Shown: in pieces, positions 56,131 to 64,000 of the stretch
Layout: the number at the start of each line of letters is the position of its first letter
How positions within the stretch are numbered: position 1 is the stretch's first letter
NCBI RefSeq assembly: GCF_002900365.1
Contig: NZ_CP025979.1
Span: 2,852,001 to 2,916,000 of the forward strand
DNA: 64,000 nucleotides
Direction of reading: 5' to 3'
Origin: Escherichia marmotae
GTDB taxonomy: Bacteria > Pseudomonadota > Gammaproteobacteria > Enterobacterales > Enterobacteriaceae
Program-made: the position numbers and the translations under genes
The notes under the pieces: model-generated
What the model was told of the DNA's origin: nothing
The model's input: the letters and a program-made list of their open reading frames with translations, nothing else
The model's database searches: none

Positions 56131-56724
56131 ATGAATGAAATCATTTCTGCAGCAGTTTTATTGATCCTGATTATGGATCCGCTCGGAAACCTACCTATTT
56201 TTATGTCCGTACTAAAACATACTGAACCGAAAAGACGCCGGGCAATCATGGTGCGAGAATTGCTCATCGCGCTATTGCTGATGTTAGTGTTCCTGTTTGC
56301 GGGCGAGAAAATTCTGGCATTTCTTAACCTGCGGGCAGAAACCGTCTCTATTTCTGGCGGCATCATTCTTTTTCTGATTGCCATTAAGATGATTTTCCCC
56401 AGCGCCTCGGGTAACAGTAGTGGACTTCCGGCAGGTGAAGAGCCGTTTATCGTGCCGCTGGCAATTCCACTGGTGGCGGGGCCGACTATCCTCGCCACGC
56501 TGATGCTGCTGTCACACCAGTACCCGAATCAGATGGGCCATCTGGTGATTGCCCTGCTGCTGGCCTGGGGCGGCACATTTATCATCCTGCTACAGTCATC
56601 GCTCTTTTTGCGCCTGCTGGGCGAGAAAGGGGTAAACGCACTGGAACGCCTGATGGGGTTGATTCTGGTAATGATGGCAACCCAGATGTTCCTCGACGGT
56701 ATTCGGATGTGGATGAAGGGGTAA
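56131..56724 (+). CDS. yhgN: MarC-family inner-membrane protein YhgN
   Basis: A 197-residue membrane protein of the MarC (UPF0056) family with about six transmembrane helices. LILIMDPLGNLPIF at the N-terminus and VPLAIPLVAGPTILAT in the middle are family blocks. Function is not firmly known. It is divergent from asd. Confidence 0.94.
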   Translation: MNEIISAAVLLILIMDPLGNLPIFMSVLKHTEPKRRRAIMVRELLIALLLMLVFLFAGEKILAFLNLRAETVSISGGIILFLIAIKMIFPSASGNSSGLPAGEEPFIVPLAIPLVAGPTILATLMLLSHQYPNQMGHLVIALLLAWGGTFIILLQSSLFLRLLGEKGVNALERLMGLILVMMATQMFLDGIRMWMKG

Positions 56725-56872
56725 TGTTCAAACAGGTGCTGCGCACAACCAGCATTTTTCGCCGCTGATTAACCACAGCATCTATAGCTTCCCATTGCCC
56801 TTCCCTGAAGGTAGCGGTGGCGTTACTTAACATCCGTTGTAACAGCAATTCAGCTCCGTGTTTCTCCATCAT
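56725..56872 (-). pseudogene. 5' stub of a RecQ-like ATP-dependent DNA helicase gene
   Basis: Reading left from ATG 56872 (or 56869), with AGGAG upstream, about 46 codons give LLLQRMLSNATATFREGQWEAIDAVVNQRRKMLVVRST. The FREGQWEAI block followed by LVV-x-x-T is the Q-motif and start of motif I of RecQ-type helicases. The sequence stops matching exactly where the Walker A GxGKS should come and runs into the yhgN 3' end. It looks like the left-over start of a larger accessory gene removed by deletion. Confidence 0.6.
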
Positions 56873-56970
56873 CTTCTCCTGCGTCCGTTAACGCAGTGAT
56901 TAGAATGGATAATGAGCCAGTGTTTTTGCGAGAGAGATCAAAAAGATGAAGAGAGGGGAAAAGAGAAATG

Positions 56971-56998
56971 AATTACTGCGAGCAAGCTCGCAGTAATT
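56971..56998 (-). terminator. Terminator hairpin of gntU
   Basis: A perfect 13-bp inverted repeat (AATTACTGCGAGC with GCTCGCAGTAATT) with a 2-base loop, 12 bp after the gntU stop. Confidence 0.8.
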
Positions 56999-57009
56999 TG
57001 TCGCGGTAA

Positions 57010-58350
57010 TTAACTCAACAACTGAAACGCAATCATCCCGACGATGGCACCGACAGTACCAAGAATGGTTTCCATCATGGTCCAGGTTTTCAGCGTTTCG
57101 GCTTCGGTCGCGCCGGTAAATTTACCGAACAACCAGAAACCGGCGTCGTTAACATGGCTGACTACAATCGAACCACCAGCGATACAAATCGACAGCGCCG
57201 CCATTTGCGCACCGGAGTAATTCAGTTGTTCAATAACCGGCATCACCAGCCCCACCGCCGTTAAACAGGCAACGGTTGCAGATCCCTGAATGATGCGCAC
57301 CGCCGCTGCCAGCACGAAGCAGGTGATCGCAATCGGCAGGCCCATCCCGGTTAACGCTTCGCCCAGCGCCGGACCTACGCCAGAGTCAACCAGCACCTGT
57401 TTGAACACACCGCCCGCACCAATCACCAGCAGAATAATCCCCGCAGGTTGCAGCGCGTGACCGCAAATCTCCATCACTTTGTCTTTCGGCATACCCTGAC
57501 GCATCGCCAGACCATAAATCGCCACCAGACAAGCAACCAGAATCGCGGTAAATGGATGGCCAACAAACTCAAACCATTCATAAGCCGTTGACCCTTCTGG
57601 CACAAAACGTGCAGCAATGGTTTTCAGCCCAACCAGTACTAACGGCAGCAGGATCAGCGACAAACTGAATCCGAAGGACGGCATTTTGCCTTCGCCAAGA
57701 TACGGTTCACTGATGTCGTCAGGAATATGCAGCTCAACGTAACGGCTGATGAAATTACCCCACAGCGGACCGGCAATAATCATCCCCGGAATTGCCGCAC
57801 ACAGGCCAATCAGGATCATCCAGCCAAAGTCGGCATTCATCTGCGATGCCAGCAGCATTGGCGCTGGCCCCGGCAGCAAGAACGCCGCTGCCGCTGCTAC
57901 GCCTGCAAACAGCGGGATAACCAGCTTTACCAGGTTTGTGCCCGTGTGGCGCGCCATTGAGAATGCAACGCTAATCAGCAGAACAATCGCCACTTCAAAG
58001 AACAATGGTAACGCACAGACCAGACCCGCAAGGCCAATGGCATAATGCGCGCGGCTGTGACCGAAGGATTTGAGCATTTTGACGGCAATCTGATCGACTG
58101 CGCCGGTTTCATGTAAGATCTTGCCAAACATGGCTCCCAGGGCGACAACCACCGCCAGGAAACCAAGGGTACCTCCCATCCCTTTTTCCATCGTCGCTGC
58201 GATTTTATCGAGCGGCATACCGGAAAAAAGGCCAGCCCCCATAGACACCACCATCAAAGCCAGGAAAGCATGCATACGCGCCTTCATGACTAAAAACAGC
58301 AGCAGTAAAACAGACCCTACTGCTGTTAAAACAAGCGTTAATGTAGTCAC
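57010..58350 (-). CDS. gntU: Low-affinity gluconate permease GntU
   Basis: GntU is an inner-membrane gluconate transporter, paralogous to GntT at 15046. It has 446 residues with 12-14 hydrophobic helices; FLLPGPAPMLLASQMN (about 157-172) and VVSHVNDAGFWLFGKF are family blocks. It starts 3 bp after gntK, in one operon. Confidence 0.97.
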   Translation of the reverse strand: MTTLTLVLTAVGSVLLLLFLVMKARMHAFLALMVVSMGAGLFSGMPLDKIAATMEKGMGGTLGFLAVVVALGAMFGKILHETGAVDQIAVKMLKSFGHSRAHYAIGLAGLVCALPLFFEVAIVLLISVAFSMARHTGTNLVKLVIPLFAGVAAAAAFLLPGPAPMLLASQMNADFGWMILIGLCAAIPGMIIAGPLWGNFISRYVELHIPDDISEPYLGEGKMPSFGFSLSLILLPLVLVGLKTIAARFVPEGSTAYEWFEFVGHPFTAILVACLVAIYGLAMRQGMPKDKVMEICGHALQPAGIILLVIGAGGVFKQVLVDSGVGPALGEALTGMGLPIAITCFVLAAAVRIIQGSATVACLTAVGLVMPVIEQLNYSGAQMAALSICIAGGSIVVSHVNDAGFWLFGKFTGATEAETLKTWTMMETILGTVGAIVGMIAFQLLS

Positions 58351-58353
58351 TAC

Positions 58354-58881
58354 TTATTTGCCTTTTTTAATAACCTCAATGGTGCTTGCCACAACACCTT
58401 CCAGCGGCTGATCGATATCTACCACCAGTACATCGGTTTCGTCCGCACCCGGTTCCTGCAGCGTTTCAAACTGCGTCACCAGCATTTGGGTTTTAAAGAA
58501 ATGGCCTTTGCGCGCTTTCAGGCGGCTTTCAATCACATCAAAATCGCCTTTCAGGTAGATGAAAGAGAGATTTGGATTACCTTCACGCAGCAGGTCGCGA
58601 TAGTGCTTTTTCAGTGCAGAACAGACGATCAGCGACACTTTATTGGTACGCTGCATGGCAAACGCGGCGTCGTTCAGCGCCTGTAACCACGGTTTACGAT
58701 CATCATCATTCAACGGTTCACCGGACGCCATTTTTTCGATATTGCGACGCGGATGGAGGAAATCGCCATCAAGAAACGCGGCATGAAGTTGATGCGCCAC
58801 TTCACTGGCGACCGCAGATTTGCCGCTGCCCGATACGCCCATCAGAACGTAAATGTGGTGATCATGGTTAGTCGTGCTCAA
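58354..58881 (-). CDS. gntK: Gluconate kinase GntK
   Basis: GntK phosphorylates gluconate to 6-phosphogluconate, feeding the Entner-Doudoroff and pentose phosphate pathways. It has 175 residues, with P-loop MGVSGSGKSAVA at about 14-25. The conserved protein (STTNHDHH) starts at TTG 58881 after a G-rich site; an upstream ATG at 58902 would add seven unconserved residues. Two GntR operators lie just upstream. Confidence 0.95.
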   Translation of the reverse strand: MSTTNHDHHIYVLMGVSGSGKSAVASEVAHQLHAAFLDGDFLHPRRNIEKMASGEPLNDDDRKPWLQALNDAAFAMQRTNKVSLIVCSALKKHYRDLLREGNPNLSFIYLKGDFDVIESRLKARKGHFFKTQMLVTQFETLQEPGADETDVLVVDIDQPLEGVVASTIEVIKKGK

Positions 58882-58911
58882 AGTGGTGCCCCCACAGTAC
58901 AAGAATTAAAA

Positions 58912-58940
58912 ATGTTACGGGTAACTGTTATCGGTAACAT
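58912..58940. promoter_or_regulatory. Tandem GntR operators of gntKU
   Basis: ATGTTACGGGTAACTG (58912-58927) and CTGTTATCGGTAACAT (58925-58940) both match the GntR consensus and abut each other between gntR and gntK. Confidence 0.85.
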
Positions 58941-59019
58941 TATCCGACCGGACAAAAACAGAAGCAATATCCATCCGTGCCTTAAGTGTATAAGTGTGAG
59001 CTACTTCAAATTTGTGAGC

Positions 59020-60015
59020 TTAAATAGATCCGCCCGGTGACAAGGTGAAACCTAAATCTAACATTTTCGGTGTCACCGCTTCGCCACGAATACGCGCCAG
59101 CAGGCGCTCAGCGCCAATGCTGCCCATCCGCTCACGCGGCGTCAGCACGCTCGCCAACCGTGGCTCCATCACCTGACCAATATCGTGACCGTGGAAACCG
59201 GCGATCGCCATATCATCAGGGATTTTCAGCCCCAGGCGCTGACATTCAAATGCCGCGCCAACGGCCAGGTCATCGTTGGTACAGAACACGCCATCTAACT
59301 GCGGATATTCCCGCCGCGCCTGGCGAATCAGTTCAATACCAGAAGAGTAAGAAGAGGATTGCTCGACCATCACGCTATACGGCACCAAGCCGGCATCCAG
59401 CATCGCCTGCTCATATCCCTTCTGTTTGATGATAGTACGTTCATCGAGGCGCGCACCAAGATAAGCCACATGACGATGCCCACGGGCAATGATAGCGGCG
59501 GTCATCTGCCGTGCCGCTTCAAAGTTATTAAATCCGACGGCGATATCGAGACACGGCGACTGGCTGTCCATCAGTTCCACCACCGGAATACCTGCCACTT
59601 CAATCATCTTTAATGTGCGCGGCGTGTGGGTACGTTCGGTGAGGATCAGCCCGTCGATATTCCACGAGAGCATCGATTCGAGGCGTTCTTGCTCCATTTC
59701 CGGTTTATAACCGTAGTGAGCCAACATGGTTTGATAACCGTGTGCGTCGGTAACGCTTTCAATTCCGCGTAACACTTCGGCAAAAACCTGGTTAGTCAGA
59801 GAAGGTAGCAGGACGCCAATCGCCCGACTGGTGGCGTTTGAGAGGATATCGGGTGCGCGATTGGGAATATAACCCAGTTCATCAAGAGCGGCAGCGATCT
59901 TGCCGCGCAGGGCGACGGAGACTTGCTCCGGGTTGCGTAAAAAACGACTGACCGTCATTTTAGTCACGCCTACACGATCAGCCACATCCTGAAGTACGGG
60001 TCTTTTCTTTTTCAT
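59020..60015 (-). CDS. gntR: Gluconate utilisation repressor GntR
   Basis: GntR is a LacI-family repressor released by gluconate; it controls gntT, gntKU and the edd-eda genes. It has 331 residues: HTH at about 8-27 (VLQDVADRVGVTKMTVSRFL) and a periplasmic-binding-like effector domain from about 62. It has its own upstream region and reads towards gntK. Confidence 0.97.
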   Translation of the reverse strand: MKKKRPVLQDVADRVGVTKMTVSRFLRNPEQVSVALRGKIAAALDELGYIPNRAPDILSNATSRAIGVLLPSLTNQVFAEVLRGIESVTDAHGYQTMLAHYGYKPEMEQERLESMLSWNIDGLILTERTHTPRTLKMIEVAGIPVVELMDSQSPCLDIAVGFNNFEAARQMTAAIIARGHRHVAYLGARLDERTIIKQKGYEQAMLDAGLVPYSVMVEQSSSYSSGIELIRQARREYPQLDGVFCTNDDLAVGAAFECQRLGLKIPDDMAIAGFHGHDIGQVMEPRLASVLTPRERMGSIGAERLLARIRGEAVTPKMLDLGFTLSPGGSI

Positions 60016-60070
60016 CGTCCTGAAAGGTACAAAAGGGATAGATTCCTTTAGTTTACCACGGACGCATCAG

Positions 60071-60095
60071 AACCTTCCCGATTCCTCGGGAAGGT
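60071..60095 (-). terminator. Hairpin after yhhW
   Basis: An 11-bp perfect stem (AACCTTCCCGA with TCGGGAAGGTT) with a short loop, 13 bp after the yhhW stop. There is no strong T run. Confidence 0.55.
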
Positions 60096-60108
60096 TTGTG
60101 AGATAAAT

Positions 60109-60804
60109 TTAGACTGGCGGTAAATCGAACAGCAGAATTTCACTGTCGCTATCGGCGTGGATGGATATCGCCTGCTCATCCCAAATTGCCAGGCCATCGC
60201 TGGTCGAGGCTTTTACGCCGTTAATGGTGACGTTGCCTTTCACCACCTGGATCCAGACGCGGCGTTCAGCGGCAATCTGATGTATTGACTGTTCATCTTT
60301 CACCAGCGCCCAGCGGTACAGCTCCATATCCTGATGCACTTTCAACGAACCGTCACGCGCATCCGGCGAGAGCACCAGTTGTTTGCCCTGTACGGCATCG
60401 AAGCGACGCTGTTCATAACGCGGCGTAATGCCGTTTTCTTCCGGCATGATCCAGATCTGATACAGATGCAGACGCTCGGTGCTACTTGGGTTGTACTCTG
60501 AGTGACGAATACCCGTACCCGCACTCATAATCTGAAACTCGCCCGCCGGAACCTGTTCTTTGTTCCCCATGCTGTCCTGATGCTCAACCGCACCTTCCAG
60601 CACATAGGTCAAAATTTCCATATCTTTATGTGGGTGAGTGCCGAAGCCCTGCCCTGCTTCAATCACGTCGTCGTTAATCACACGCAGCGCGGAGAAGCCC
60701 ATAAAGTTCGGATCGTAATAGTTGGCAAAAGAGAAAGTGTGCCAGGAGTCCAGCCAGCCATGATTCGCATGGCCACGTTCATTTGCTTTGCGTAAGTAGA
60801 TCAT
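60109..60804 (-). CDS. yhhW: Pirin-like quercetin 2,3-dioxygenase YhhW
   Basis: A 231-residue bicupin of the pirin family; E. coli YhhW has quercetinase activity in vitro, and its physiological role is open. The metal-binding cluster GTHPHKDMEILTYVLEG (about 55-71) and the later HSEYNPS are visible. The start is ATG 60804 (MIYLRKANERG); the frame extends upstream without conservation. Confidence 0.94.
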   Translation of the reverse strand: MIYLRKANERGHANHGWLDSWHTFSFANYYDPNFMGFSALRVINDDVIEAGQGFGTHPHKDMEILTYVLEGAVEHQDSMGNKEQVPAGEFQIMSAGTGIRHSEYNPSSTERLHLYQIWIMPEENGITPRYEQRRFDAVQGKQLVLSPDARDGSLKVHQDMELYRWALVKDEQSIHQIAAERRVWIQVVKGNVTINGVKASTSDGLAIWDEQAISIHADSDSEILLFDLPPV

Positions 60805-60925
60805 TTGTATTCGCCCCCTGAATGATTTGATGGGCTTAGTGTGGACCCGATCCGTCCGGGATGATAGAGGGTGAAAATTGACCCCTCTGTTCAAAAAAAT
60901 TGAACTATTTGAGGGGGCATAAAAC

Positions 60926-61963
60926 TTACTTCGCGAGAGTTACCGTGGAGGGTGAAGCTTGCTCAAAACCGCGCTCAAGGATTTCCAGATTAGTAAGAAC
61001 TTCAGATTCCTTGACGTAATTTGGCGCACCGGTAGTAATGGTTTGATACAGCGCATCGTAGACGCGTCCGTAATCTCCCACTTCCGGCTTCATTTCCTCT
61101 CTTACCGTAACGCCCTCGTCATTGACATACTCCAGCACACCGACCGAATCATCCGCCGCGAATCCCGCTTCGCCCGGCATAATATTAGCCTTCAGGCTGG
61201 TTTCCTGCTGGTCAATACCGTATTTAATAAATGTACCTTTCTTACCGTGAACGATAAATTTCGGATAATCGATTTTCACCAAATGGCTGGTTTTGACGAT
61301 GGCTTTCAAATCACCATAAAACAACTGCGCTTCGAAAGTGTCGTCCGGATTGGCTTTATTACGCAGGCTGCGAATATCGTAAGCCACATGATCCGGGCGA
61401 CCAAACAGTGAAATAATCTGGTCGAGGGTATGCACGCCAAGACCATAGAACGCGCCATCTTGCGGTAGTCCGGATTTAGTTTCTGCCACCGGGCGGTAGT
61501 AGTCAAAATGGCTTTCCACTTCGACAATCTCTCCCAGCTTGCCGCTTTCAATCGCTTTTTTCGCCGTCAGGAAGCAGGAGTCAAAGCGACGATTCTGATA
61601 CGGCGTGACGGTCAGCCCTTTACTTTTTGCCAGCGCAAACAGCTCTTTCGCTTGCGCAAGCGTAGGGGTGAACGGTTTTTCGACCAGCACATTTTTTCCG
61701 GCCTCCAGCGCGCGCTTCGCATACTCGAAGTGGCTGTCAGCATGGGTGCAGACGACAACCAGCTTAACGTCGGGATCATTTAATACTTCGTCGAGATCGC
61801 TGGTGAAATGAATATGGGAATAGATGGGAGCCTGTTCTTCCGGCCTGGCATGGCGGCGAAAAATATGCGCGACATGCCAGCTATCCTTGCGGTTAAGTAC
61901 ATACGGCAGATGGTAACGGGTGGTGCTTTTACCGAAGCCAATGAAGGCGCAGTTAATGACCAT
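60926..61963 (-). CDS. yhhX: Gfo/Idh/MocA-family NAD(P)-dependent oxidoreductase YhhX
   Basis: A 345-residue dehydrogenase-like protein: Rossmann start CAFIGFGKSTTRYHLP (about 5-20), the EKPFTP substrate-Lys motif at about 95-100, and a C-terminal alpha/beta domain. The substrate is not established. It is upstream of ryhB on the same strand, separated by REP units. Confidence 0.95.
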   Translation of the reverse strand: MVINCAFIGFGKSTTRYHLPYVLNRKDSWHVAHIFRRHARPEEQAPIYSHIHFTSDLDEVLNDPDVKLVVVCTHADSHFEYAKRALEAGKNVLVEKPFTPTLAQAKELFALAKSKGLTVTPYQNRRFDSCFLTAKKAIESGKLGEIVEVESHFDYYRPVAETKSGLPQDGAFYGLGVHTLDQIISLFGRPDHVAYDIRSLRNKANPDDTFEAQLFYGDLKAIVKTSHLVKIDYPKFIVHGKKGTFIKYGIDQQETSLKANIMPGEAGFAADDSVGVLEYVNDEGVTVREEMKPEVGDYGRVYDALYQTITTGAPNYVKESEVLTNLEILERGFEQASPSTVTLAK

Positions 61964-62070
61964 AGTTTCGTCCTTTTTAAGGTGGTTAGTGACACCTTAG
62001 CGCAAAGCGGACGTGGTTCCTATGCCTGTGTTTCAGTACGTCAGATTGTTGGCAAAGTGCACTTTGATCA

Positions 62071-62153
62071 TGCCGGATGCGGCGTGAACGCCTTATCCGG
62101 CCTACACAAAATGGCATCGGTTTGTAGGCCTGATAAGCGTAGCGCATCAGGCA
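62071..62153. repeat. BIME between yhhX and ryhB
   Basis: Two REP units of opposite orientation, at 62071-62105 and 62124-62153. Confidence 0.9.
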
Positions 62154-62228
62154 ATTTTGCATTTGTCTCAACACGAGCACTTCCCGTGGGCAAAATAGCA
62201 AGTCAGCCTGGCTGAAACGAAAGCAAAA

Positions 62229-62318
62229 AAAAGCCAGCACCCGGCTGGCTAAGTAATACTGGAAGCAATGTGAGCAATGTCGTGCTTTCAGGTTCTCCGC
62301 GAGGGTCTTCCTGATCGC
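62229..62318 (-). ncRNA. ryhB: Small regulatory RNA RyhB
   Basis: RyhB is a 90-nt Hfq-dependent RNA that down-regulates mRNAs of iron-using proteins when iron is scarce. On the minus strand it begins GCGATCAGGAAGACCCTCGC at 62318, carries the seed region around CTGAAAGCACGACATTGCTC and ends in the terminator AGCCAGC..GCTGGCTTTT. Size and position between yhhX and yhhY match K-12. Confidence 0.97.
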
Positions 62319-62323
62319 GAGAC

Positions 62324-62342
62324 AATAATAATCATTCTCATT
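62324..62342. promoter_or_regulatory. Fur box of ryhB
   Basis: AATAATAATCATTCTCATT closely matches the 19-bp Fur consensus and lies directly upstream of the RyhB start, as expected for iron repression. Confidence 0.88.
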
Positions 62343-62439
62343 CGCGCTTGTCCAACACTTTTTGCAAAAAAATGCATTTGACTCGCTTTTGAAAGTCAAT
62401 GATGTTGAAAGGGACATTTACACCAAAGAGGACAGAGGA

Positions 62440-62928
62440 ATGAATGAGATAGTGATACGCCACGCTGAAACGCGCGATTACGAGGCTATTCGGCAGATTC
62501 ACGCCCAGCCGGAGGTGTATTACAACACGCTACAGGTGCCTCATCCTTCCGCTCATATGTGGCAGGAGCGACTCGTCGGGCATCCCGGCATCAAGCAACT
62601 CGTCGCCTGTATTGATGGAAACGTCGTAGGTCATCTTACCATTGACGTACAGCAACGCCCGCGTCGCAGTCATGTTGCCGATTTTGGTATCTGCGTCGAC
62701 TCCCGCTGGAAGAATCGCGGCGTCGCCAGTGCCCTGATGCAAGAGATGATTGAAATGTGCGACAACTGGTTGCGGGTAGATCGCATTGAGCTAACGGTGT
62801 TTGTCGACAACGCCCCGGCAATTAAGGTCTATAAAAAATACGGCTTTGAGATTGAAGGAACTGGCAAGAAGTACGCATTGCGAAACGGTGAATATATTGA
62901 TGTGTATTATATGGCGCGGGTGAAATAG
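62440..62928 (+). CDS. yhhY: GNAT-family amino-acid N-acetyltransferase YhhY
   Basis: A 162-residue acetyltransferase; E. coli YhhY acetylates some amino acids and detoxifies related compounds. The acetyl-CoA-binding motif WKNRGVASALMQEM is at about 90-103. The start is ATG 62440 (MNEIVIRHAETRD); the frame extends to 62362 without conservation. It is divergent from ryhB. Confidence 0.95.
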   Translation: MNEIVIRHAETRDYEAIRQIHAQPEVYYNTLQVPHPSAHMWQERLVGHPGIKQLVACIDGNVVGHLTIDVQQRPRRSHVADFGICVDSRWKNRGVASALMQEMIEMCDNWLRVDRIELTVFVDNAPAIKVYKKYGFEIEGTGKKYALRNGEYIDVYYMARVK

Positions 62929-62955
62929 AAAATTTGCAATCTAAGTTTGTCATTT

Positions 62956-62982
62956 AAGCCCTCACCTACCGGGAGAGGGCTT
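62956..62982. terminator. Hairpin between the convergent genes yhhY and ggt
   Basis: AAGCCCTC..GAGGGCTT with a short loop and flanking A/T-rich sequence on both sides, so it can serve both genes. Confidence 0.65.
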
Positions 62983-62988
62983 AACATA

Positions 62989-64000
62989 TTAATACCCCGC
63001 CGTTAAATCATCTACCGAACGTGGATCAGATGCGCCGTACAACTCACCGTCCGGAGCAACCATAATGCTTTGCGTGCTGCCCATCGCTTCTTTCAGCGCC
63101 ACTTTCTGGCCTTTTGCTTCCAGTAGCTTGAGCGTATCCGGGCTAAATCCTTTCTCCACTCGCAACTCGTCCGGCAACCACTGATGGTGGAAACGCGGCG
63201 CATTAGTCGCTTCAGCGACGTTCATTCCATAATCGATACTGTTCACTACCATTTGCAGCACGGTGGTGATAATTCGGCTACCGCCAGGGCTGCCAGTGAC
63301 CAGCCAGGTTTTGCCATCTTTCACCACAATGGTTGGTGACATCGATGACAGCGGGCGCTTGTTCGGCCCTACAGCATTGGCATCACCGCCTACCAGCCCG
63401 TACACGTTCGGTACGCCCGGTTTGGCCGAGAAATCATCCATTTGGTTATTAAGCAAAATACCGCTCTCGCCCGCGACAATACCCGTACCGAAGGTGGTGT
63501 TCAGCGTATAGGTCACCGCCACCGCGTTACCGTCTTTATCCACCACTGAATAATGGGTGGTTTGATTACTCTCATAAGGCGCAAGCTTGCCGGGGCGAAT
63601 TTCGCTGGACGGCTTCGCTTTATTGATATCAATTTGATCGGCAATAGATTTGGCATAGGCCTTATTCGTCAGCGCCTGCCACGGTACTTTGACAAAATCC
63701 GGATCGCCAAGGTATTCCGAGCGATCGGCATAGGCATGTTTCTCGGCTTCGGCCATGATTTGCATCGCATCAGCGCTACCAAAGCCATATTTCTTCATAT
63801 CGAAGTTTTCCAGAATATTGAGGATCTGCACGATATGAATCCCACCAGAAGATGGCGGTGGCATGGAGTAAACCTGATACCCGCGATAATCGCCACTAAT
63901 CGGTGTGCGTTCGACCGCTTTATACGCAGCCAAATCCTCTTTGGTAATCAAACCACCGTTTTTCTGCATCTCCTGGGCAATCTGCTCAGCTATTGTGCCT
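62989..64000 (-). CDS. ggt: Gamma-glutamyltranspeptidase, 5' part beyond the window
   Basis: Ggt is a periplasmic enzyme that hydrolyses or transfers the gamma-glutamyl group of glutathione. The window holds the last 336 codons of about 580; the frame is still open at 64000. The autoprocessing Thr (Thr391) that begins the small subunit is in NQTTHYSVVDKDGN, and the GSPGGSRI and PLSSMSP substrate loops follow. The signal peptide and start lie outside. Confidence 0.96.
   Translation of the reverse strand, partial: GTIAEQIAQEMQKNGGLITKEDLAAYKAVERTPISGDYRGYQVYSMPPPSSGGIHIVQILNILENFDMKKYGFGSADAMQIMAEAEKHAYADRSEYLGDPDFVKVPWQALTNKAYAKSIADQIDINKAKPSSEIRPGKLAPYESNQTTHYSVVDKDGNAVAVTYTLNTTFGTGIVAGESGILLNNQMDDFSAKPGVPNVYGLVGGDANAVGPNKRPLSSMSPTIVVKDGKTWLVTGSPGGSRIITTVLQMVVNSIDYGMNVAEATNAPRFHHQWLPDELRVEKGFSPDTLKLLEAKGQKVALKEAMGSTQSIMVAPDGELYGASDPRSVDDLTAGY

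Overview
The window is chromosomal DNA of Escherichia coli, or something extremely close to it. Gene content and order (pckA, envZ-ompR, greB, yhgF, feoABC, rpnA, bioH, gntX, nfuA, gntT, malQP-malT, rtcAB-rtcR, glpREG-glpD, glgPACXB, asd, yhgN, gntUK-gntR, yhhW, yhhX, ryhB, yhhY, ggt) follow the E. coli backbone as I remember it, and most proteins read as near-identical to their K-12 counterparts. It is not K-12. It carries a chaperone-usher fimbrial operon that I recognise as auf (described from uropathogenic E. coli) between glpD and glgP, an intact glpR, a MazEF/PemIK-type toxin-antitoxin pair behind rpnA, and several strain-specific lesions.

Layout. 1-4138: the 3' part of pckA, a small accessory gene, and envZ-ompR. 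4139-12540: greB, the Tex homologue yhgF, the ferrous iron uptake operon feoABC behind a long leader holding an ERIC element, then rpnA and a toxin-antitoxin pair. 12541-16455: bioH, gntX (broken by an amber codon), the Fe-S carrier gene nfuA and the gluconate permease gene gntT. 16464-24280: maltodextrin enzymes malPQ facing away from their activator malT. 24323-28356: RNA repair genes rtcBA behind a sigma54 promoter, with the divergent regulator rtcR. 28338-32009: glycerol-3-phosphate genes glpR, glpG, glpE and glpD. 32010-45194: an AT-rich accessory block with two small exported unknowns, a membrane-anchored PstS-like protein, aufG-F-E-D-C-B-A, and a 2.6 kb composite of IS21-type and IS66-type sequence directly upstream of aufA. 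45195-56724: glgBXCAP, asd and yhgN. 56725-64000: a truncated RecQ-like helicase stub, gntUK and gntR, yhhW, yhhX, the Fur-regulated sRNA RyhB, yhhY, and the 3' part of ggt.

The genes form coherent metabolic modules: gluconate uptake and phosphorylation (gntT, gntU, gntK under GntR operators), maltodextrin and glycogen turnover (malPQ, glg), glycerol-3-phosphate use (glp), and iron (feo and ryhB, both with Fur-like sites).

Points most worth a second look: an intragenic start inside rpnA whose ribosome-binding-site and start region is duplicated 205 bp downstream, where it supplies the N-terminus of a MazE-type antitoxin; Cys in place of Arg at EnvZ codon 246, inside the phospho-acceptor H-box; transposon sequence 40 bp from the aufA start; a multi-pass membrane protein fused to a PstS-like domain; and the cut-off helicase stub next to yhgN.
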